Shown here: positions 62,769-64,000 of the stretch, piece by piece
Position numbering within the stretch: position 1 is the stretch's first letter
How the letters are laid out: every line of letters starts with the position of its first letter
NCBI RefSeq assembly: GCF_029626175.1
Contig: NZ_JARUBM010000002.1
Span: 2,232,001-2,296,000, forward strand
Length of the DNA stretch: 64,000 nucleotides
Reading direction: 5' to 3'
Origin: Micromonospora sp. WMMD1082
GTDB lineage: Bacteria > Actinomycetota > Actinomycetes > Mycobacteriales > Micromonosporaceae
Made by a program: the position numbers and the translations under genes
Notes under the pieces: model-generated
Databases searched by the model: none
The model's input: the letters and a program-made list of their open reading frames with translations, nothing else
Told to the model about the DNA's origin: nothing

Positions 62769-64000
62769 TCAGAAGCCCCCGGCGCCCCCGTCGACCCGGG
62801 ACTCGGAGCCGACGACGTAGCCGCTCCCGGCACGGCGCCAGATCGCCTGGCCGTACCCGAAGACGGTGGGCTCGGGTGCGACGAGGACCTGGTGACCCCG
62901 GGCGCGCAGGTCGGCGACGATCGCCGCCCCGCCGGGTCCCGCGATCAGCTGCTCCTCGACGAGCAGCGAGCGGCCCGCGTGCCAGTACCAGCGCGGCGCG
63001 TCCAGCGCCGCCTGCGGGTCGAGCCCCGCGTCCACGGTCGCCGAGATCAGCTGCACGTGGCCCTGGGGCTGCATGTGGCCGCCCATCACCCCGAACGGTC
63101 CCACCGGCGCTCCCTGCCGGGTCAGGAAGCCGGGGATGATGGTGTGGTACGGCCGCTTCGCCGGACCGACCACGTTCGGGTGGCCCGCGTCCAGCCGGAA
63201 GCCGAGACCGCGGTTCTGCAGCACGAAGCCGTACCCGGGTGGCACCACGTGCGAGCCGAAGGCCAGGTAGGTGGACTGGATCAGGCTGACCATCATGCCG
63301 CCCTCGTCGGCCGTGCAGAGGTATACCGTCCCGCCGCGCTCCGGTGTGCCGGCCACCGGGTCGGCGGCGGCGTCCGTGACGGCCTCCCGGCGCTGCGCGA
63401 GGTACCCGGGCGCGAGTAACTCCGCCACCGGTACCGGCGTCCGGTCGGGGTCCGCGACGTGGGCGTGGGCGTCGGCGAAGCCGAGCTTGACCGCCTCGAT
63501 CTGCCGGTGCAGCCACCGCGACCCCGCCGCCGGCGTGAACCCGTCGAGGATGCCCAGGGCGAGCAGGGCGGCCAGGCCCTGCCCGTTCGGCGGCAGCTCC
63601 CAGACCTCGTGGTTCCGGTAGCGCACCGACACCGGATCGACCCAGGTGCCGGCGTGTGCCGCCAGGTCGTCGGCGGTGAGCAGGCCGCCGGTGCGGGCGG
63701 CGTGGTCGGCCAGGGCGGCGGAGATCCGCCCCCGGTAGAACTCCTCCGCCCGGCTCTGCGCGATCAGCCGCAGGGTCCGCGCCGCGTCCGGGTTCCGCCA
63801 CCGTTCGCCCGCCCGGGGAGCCCGCCCGCCGGGCGCGAAGACCCGCCCGAACCCCGCGTACTCGGGGCCGCTCAGCCCGGCGTGCCCGGCGACCGCCCGG
63901 GACCAGGCCGCCGCCGTGGCGGTGGAGACGGGATGCCCGTGCTCGGCGTACCCGATGGCGTCGGCGAAGAGGTCGGCGAAGGGCAGCGAGCCGAACCGGT
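62769..64000 (-). CDS. Gamma-glutamyltransferase, 5' end beyond the window
   Basis: The visible 410 codons cover most of a YwrD-type gamma-glutamyltransferase: helical first part (GSLPFADLFADAIGYAEHGHPVST...), self-cleavage region GGTVYLCTADEGGMMVSLIQS where the catalytic Thr is expected, and GPFGVMGGHMQPQGHVQLI with the small-subunit signature. It transfers gamma-glutamyl groups or hydrolyses glutathione. The frame is open to the window edge at 64000, so the true start lies outside; an ATG-like start near 63632 is internal. Confidence 0.9.
   Translation of the reverse strand, partial: RFGSLPFADLFADAIGYAEHGHPVSTATAAAWSRAVAGHAGLSGPEYAGFGRVFAPGGRAPRAGERWRNPDAARTLRLIAQSRAEEFYRGRISAALADHAARTGGLLTADDLAAHAGTWVDPVSVRYRNHEVWELPPNGQGLAALLALGILDGFTPAAGSRWLHRQIEAVKLGFADAHAHVADPDRTPVPVAELLAPGYLAQRREAVTDAAADPVAGTPERGGTVYLCTADEGGMMVSLIQSTYLAFGSHVVPPGYGFVLQNRGLGFRLDAGHPNVVGPAKRPYHTIIPGFLTRQGAPVGPFGVMGGHMQPQGHVQLISATVDAGLDPQAALDAPRWYWHAGRSLLVEEQLIAGPGGAAIVADLRARGHQVLVAPEPTVFGYGQAIWRRAGSGYVVGSESRVDGGAGGF

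Overview
This window is chromosomal DNA from a high-GC actinomycete, most likely Micromonosporaceae (Micromonospora or a close relative). The evidence is strong G/C bias at third codon positions, Lsr2, CarD and ClpC homologues, many GTG starts, and a gene order that follows Mycobacterium tuberculosis Rv3581c-Rv3610c: ispF, ispD, carD, an LpqE-like lipoprotein, radA, disA, a membrane protein, mutY, clpC, lsr2, lysS, coaX, panD, panC, a DUF2520 protein, DUF3180, folK, folB, folP, folE, ftsH. No tRNA, rRNA, CRISPR array, integrase or transposase was seen. The species is not identified.

Layout. 0-3.5 kb: tyrosine catabolism, with fumarylacetoacetase and a conserved partner diverging from homogentisate dioxygenase across a palindromic operator. 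3.5-6.6 kb: a TPR membrane protein, ispF, ispD and carD. 7-12.5 kb: an insert with two small envelope proteins and a type III polyketide synthase, acyl-CoA-dehydrogenase-fold flavoprotein, O-methyltransferase and UbiA prenyltransferase, resembling the alkyl-O-dihydrogeranyl-methoxyhydroquinone clusters of related genera. 12.6-23.7 kb: lipoprotein, radA, disA, membrane protein, def, an ACT protein, mutY, a secreted C39-like peptidase, clpC, lsr2. 23.8-32.2 kb: lysS, coaX, nadC, nadB, a septum-formation-type lipoprotein, panD, panC, DUF2520. 32.3-42.6 kb: a MidA/NDUFAF7-like methyltransferase next to an extra nuoD, a disordered membrane protein, a glycine betaine/choline-type ABC transporter with a circularly permuted binding protein, and small membrane proteins. 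42.8-45.1 kb: DUF3180, folK, folB, folP. 45.2-57.8 kb: a type IV secretion-like locus with VirB2-, VirB3-, VirB4-, VirB6- and VirB8-like proteins, a bifunctional peptidoglycan hydrolase, accessory genes and a degenerate FtsK-like protein. It sits between folP and folE, which are adjacent in relatives. 57.8-64 kb: folE, ftsH, hpt, a small membrane protein, a GlxA-type regulator and a truncated gamma-glutamyltransferase.

The most unusual signals are: (1) the type IV secretion-like locus, which has no relaxase or coupling ATPase in view; (2) two long palindromes sharing a 24-nt core in opposite orientation, inserted in frame in the methyltransferase gene, with stems that differ yet stay fully paired; (3) the permuted binding protein; (4) mini-ORFs joined at both ends or at one end by ATGA overlaps, associated with a dispersed GAGC-rich repeat; (5) at least thirteen genes with a TAnnnT hexamer 6-8 nt before the start codon, as expected for leaderless mRNAs.
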